Both the position numbers and the translations under genes were made by a program. From Reyranellaceae bacterium (lineage in GTDB: Bacteria > Pseudomonadota > Alphaproteobacteria > Reyranellales > Reyranellaceae), in NCBI GenBank assembly GCA_022844045.1, contig JALHMM010000018.1, positions 18,292 to 82,291 of the forward strand: 64,000 nt of DNA, read 5' to 3'. Positions 62,008 through 64,000 of this stretch are shown in pieces. Position 1 is the first letter of the stretch. Every line of letters starts with the position of its first letter. Below the pieces are notes generated by a model, which was not told where the DNA came from, did not search any database, and saw only the letters and a list, made by a program, of their open reading frames with translations.

Positions 62008-62446
62008 CGCTCCTGACCTCATAAGCAAGGGTTGTGAACTTTCTGGTCTGGATGTCGGGATAAAGGGACACATCCAGGGCACATGGCCCGTACCTGTAGC
62101 GCCAGGTTTTTCCTGGTGAGCGATCCTCCTCGCTTACTGGCGCGCCGAAACGCGCACGAATGTCGCCCTCGCTCTGGCCAACCAGATTCAGGGGCTGTGA
62201 CACGATCTCCTCCTTGTCGGGCATTGTTGGTTGTCTGAAGCCGGTGATCTTCGGGTCAGCGGCGGCAGCGACGTTCGGGCGCACTGCTGGTGAAGTGGTG
62301 GACGTTGGTGCTCGGGCCGGGCGCGGCGCAGCGAACGGTGACTGCACCGTCGGCCGGCCGAAATCGGGTCGGGCCACACCATCGCAGCCCGTGAGAAACA
62401 TCAGCGCTACGCCAATCAAACACGTCAGTTGCGCCGTATGTGCCAT
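61940..62446 (-). CDS. Small lipoprotein encoded ahead of the two-component system
   Basis: 168 aa from the ATG at 62446 behind GGGAG; the longer track ORF has no signal peptide in place. Lipoprotein signal LTCLIGVALMFLTGCDG, then a Pro/Ala/Thr-rich linker and a small domain (LVGQSEGDIRARFGAPVSEE, TWRYRYGPCALDVSLYPD) with two cysteines that could form a disulfide. The domain recalls the SmpA/OmlA-type pattern (GxxxxDVxxRFGxP) but is not certain. Gene overlap suggests it may work with the sensor kinase. Confidence 0.75.
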   Translation of the reverse strand: MAHTAQLTCLIGVALMFLTGCDGVARPDFGRPTVQSPFAAPRPARAPTSTTSPAVRPNVAAAADPKITGFRQPTMPDKEEIVSQPLNLVGQSEGDIRARFGAPVSEEDRSPGKTWRYRYGPCALDVSLYPDIQTRKFTTLAYEVRSDDNSDQAKQLCIGQLQSRGRIR

Positions 62447-63067
62447 CACTGCTCCCGTCGATATGCTTGTCAATGCTGCGGCTACGGCGTCCCGCCGATT
62501 GGGCGCGGGACACTGTTTCGCTACAATGCAATCGACATGCCTCGGTTGCCCGGCCGTCAGCCGGCGCAGACGCTTGAGATTGGCAACGGGCCTTTCGGTC
62601 CCGGGACACAAGCGGATTGAACTCTGTTTTTGGCAAGTTTGGGGCGAGAACCCTTCGTCGTTGAAGGTTCGCTGGACTGTCTTGTCACAGAAATAGCACC
62701 GTCGCCAAATTGACAGATGGAAGCCTAGTGCTAAGCGGTTGCTGCGTTGCCACTGCACGGGCGGCGTCCTCGCATTGCCGAGCGTGGTGGGGTTGCGCGC
62801 TTCACCTGTTGGCGGAGAGACGCCGAAGCAGTTCAGGGACAGATCGAACCCGTGACACGAACCGAGAGCCTGGCACTTAGTTGTGTGCCTCCGCAGCTGG
62901 CACCAGGGTTCGTGCTCAGTTAGCGATCCCCGAGGAGTAGTCGGCGTGATTCACGTTGCGCAGGCACGGGCGCGCGCGGGCACGACTGTCTGTTGGAGTA
63001 CGGCCCCGCCACGACGATCCGCAACCGCTTCAATCGGTGTCGAAGCGGGGCGTCTGGGAGGGTGGCC
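62447..63067. other. Intergenic region with promoter of the lipoprotein-regulator-kinase operon
   Basis: 620 bp without a credible gene; small ORFs on both strands lack domains and ribosome sites. An imperfect hairpin GAACCCTTC/GAAGGTTC (62648-62670, loop GTCGTT) lies about 200 bp upstream of the lipoprotein. A TTGACA (about 62711) on plus has no good partner. Nothing else recognisable. Confidence 0.4.
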
Positions 63068-63583
63068 TCAGGATGGCGGCGCCACGCCGCGCAGCACGTC
63101 GGCCGGCACGAAAGTGGCGTCGGCGTAGAGCAAGGCGACCGCCGCAGGATCCAGCGCGACATCCGAGATCTGGCCGACAACGATGGTGTGCGTGCCCGCC
63201 ACCATCGTGTTGACGGTTTCGCAGGCGAAGGTCACCGGGCAGCCGAGCAGGGTTGGCACGTCGCCGATCATTGTCCGCCACTCGCCCAGCCCGTCGAAAC
63301 GCGCGTCGCCTTCGACGCCGTCCATGCCGGCGAAACGCTCGGCGATCTTGCGATGCTGAGGCGCCAGCACATTGACGCAGAATTTTCGGCTGGCGACGAT
63401 CAGCGGATGCGCGCTGGCCGAGCGGTTGACGCAGACAAGCAGCTGCGGCGGATCGGCCGAGACCGAGCACACCGCGGTCGCCGTCAGCCCACCGCGCTCG
63501 CCGGCGTGACGCGTCGTGATCAAGGTCACGCTGGCCGCCAGGTGGCGCATGCCCTTCTTGAAGGCGACCGGATCGCAGGTCAT
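63068..63583 (-). CDS. Flavin reductase (HpaC/RutF-like)
   Basis: 171 aa from the ATG at 63583 behind AGAGGAAG; 14 extra residues in the track ORF are unlikely. Flavin reductase-like domain: FKKGMRHLAASVTLITT, GGLTATAVCSVSADPPQLLVCVN, and HPLIVASRKFCVNVLAPQH, ending at LLYADATFVP. It reduces FMN or FAD with NAD(P)H, normally for a partner monooxygenase that is not present here. It stands alone, outside the EPS operon. Confidence 0.9.
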   Translation of the reverse strand: MTCDPVAFKKGMRHLAASVTLITTRHAGERGGLTATAVCSVSADPPQLLVCVNRSASAHPLIVASRKFCVNVLAPQHRKIAERFAGMDGVEGDARFDGLGEWRTMIGDVPTLLGCPVTFACETVNTMVAGTHTIVVGQISDVALDPAAVALLYADATFVPADVLRGVAPPS

Positions 63584-63770
63584 CACCGCTTCCTCTTTAC
63601 GCTGGCCGGCAGAGTGGGGGATCACCCGGCGCGACGCAACCGGAGTCGGGCGCTGTGCGAAATGAGGGGATGATCACGTAGCTGAATCGCTCGACCGAGC
63701 ATCGCGCGACCGTCCGTCAAGCGGGCGATCGTGGTTGATCGGGCCGCCGTGACAAGGGCACCCTGCGGCC

Positions 63771-64000
63771 ATGGACGAGGTGGCGGCCCCCGAGCCGGTC
63801 TATAGCCCCGCCGTGCACGACCTTGTGCGCGCCACGCTGCGCTCGGCCCGTGCCGAGCTGCTGGCGAGCCGCGAGCTGGTGCTGAGCGGGCGCGAGCCCG
63901 TGGGTATCCACCGCAGCCGCGTGGCGTTGCGCCGCCTGCGCGCCGCGCTGGCGCTGTTCCGCGAGCCGCTGACGGGCGACGCGGTACTGGCGCTGCGCGA
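63771..64000 (+). CDS. CHAD-domain protein, 5' part
   Basis: Runs off the window after 76 codons, so it is absent from the ORF track. From the ATG at 63771 it reads MDEVAAPEPVYSPAVHDLVR, then REPVGIHRSRVALRRLRAAL, the histidine/arginine-rich signature of CHAD domains, which bind polyphosphate. No N-terminal CYTH domain is seen unless the gene starts further left. An antisense ORF is a shadow. Confidence 0.75.
   Translation, partial: MDEVAAPEPVYSPAVHDLVRATLRSARAELLASRELVLSGREPVGIHRSRVALRRLRAALALFREPLTGDAVLALR

Overview
The window is GC-rich bacterial DNA carrying most of a purple-bacterial photosynthesis gene cluster (PGC, about 1-37.4 kb) followed by a large exopolysaccharide (EPS) cluster (about 38.9-62.4 kb). 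Gene content (type II reaction centre pufLM/puhA, LH1 pufBA, light-independent protochlorophyllide reductase bchLNB, oxygen-dependent cyclase acsF, 5-aminolevulinate synthase hemA, two ppsR genes and a bacteriophytochrome) points to an alphaproteobacterium. The hmuO/bphP/ppsR1/cycA/bchP/bchG/ppsR2/aerR block resembles photosynthetic Bradyrhizobium and Rhodopseudomonas. I cannot assign a genus from sequence reading alone.

PGC layout. Plus strand: the 3' end of crtF, then bchC-bchX-bchY-bchZ, a 30-codon ORF, pufB-pufA, an intercistronic hairpin, pufL-pufM and hmuO. Minus strand: ppsR1-bphP, then (after plus-strand cycA) a run aerR, ppsR2, bchG, a bch2/pucC-type gene, bchP and tspO. Plus strand again: bchF-bchN-bchB-bchH-bchL-bchM-lhaA-puhA-puhB-puhC-orf-acsF-puhE-hemA, then dxs. 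Almost every junction is a 1-4 bp start/stop overlap, so translation is strongly coupled. Together these genes convert protoporphyrin to bacteriochlorophyll a, supply ALA and isoprenoid precursors, and build the LH1-RC core. No pufC follows pufM and no LH2 (puc) genes are seen. Control elements visible in the DNA include two tandem PpsR boxes 8 bp apart over the bchC promoter, a similar promoter/box arrangement ahead of bchF, and a hairpin between pufA and pufL.

Boundary (37.4-38.95 kb). After dxs comes a chimeric ORF: an IspH-like N-terminus fused to the C-terminal part of a serine recombinase, which continues as frameshifted fragments. Next are a perfect 10-bp inverted repeat, an intact tRNA-Gln(TTG) on the minus strand, and fragments of a tyrosine recombinase. 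This looks like the scar of at least two mobile elements between the two clusters.

EPS cluster. Plus strand: outer-membrane beta-barrel, FkbM methyltransferase, glycosyltransferase, gmd, fcl, and a Wzx-type flippase. Minus strand: manC, Wza-like exporter, Wzc-like co-polymerase/tyrosine kinase, two glycosyltransferases, WcaJ-like initiating transferase, another glycosyltransferase, a Wzy/ligase-like membrane protein and a secreted beta-helix protein. This is a Wzx/Wzy-type pathway with a GDP-mannose and GDP-fucose supply. A minus-strand lipoprotein/response regulator/histidine kinase operon lies beside it. A recurring motif (about CAGTG-N1-3-TCAAMCTGTG) sits in two EPS promoter regions. The window ends with a flavin reductase and the start of a CHAD-domain gene.
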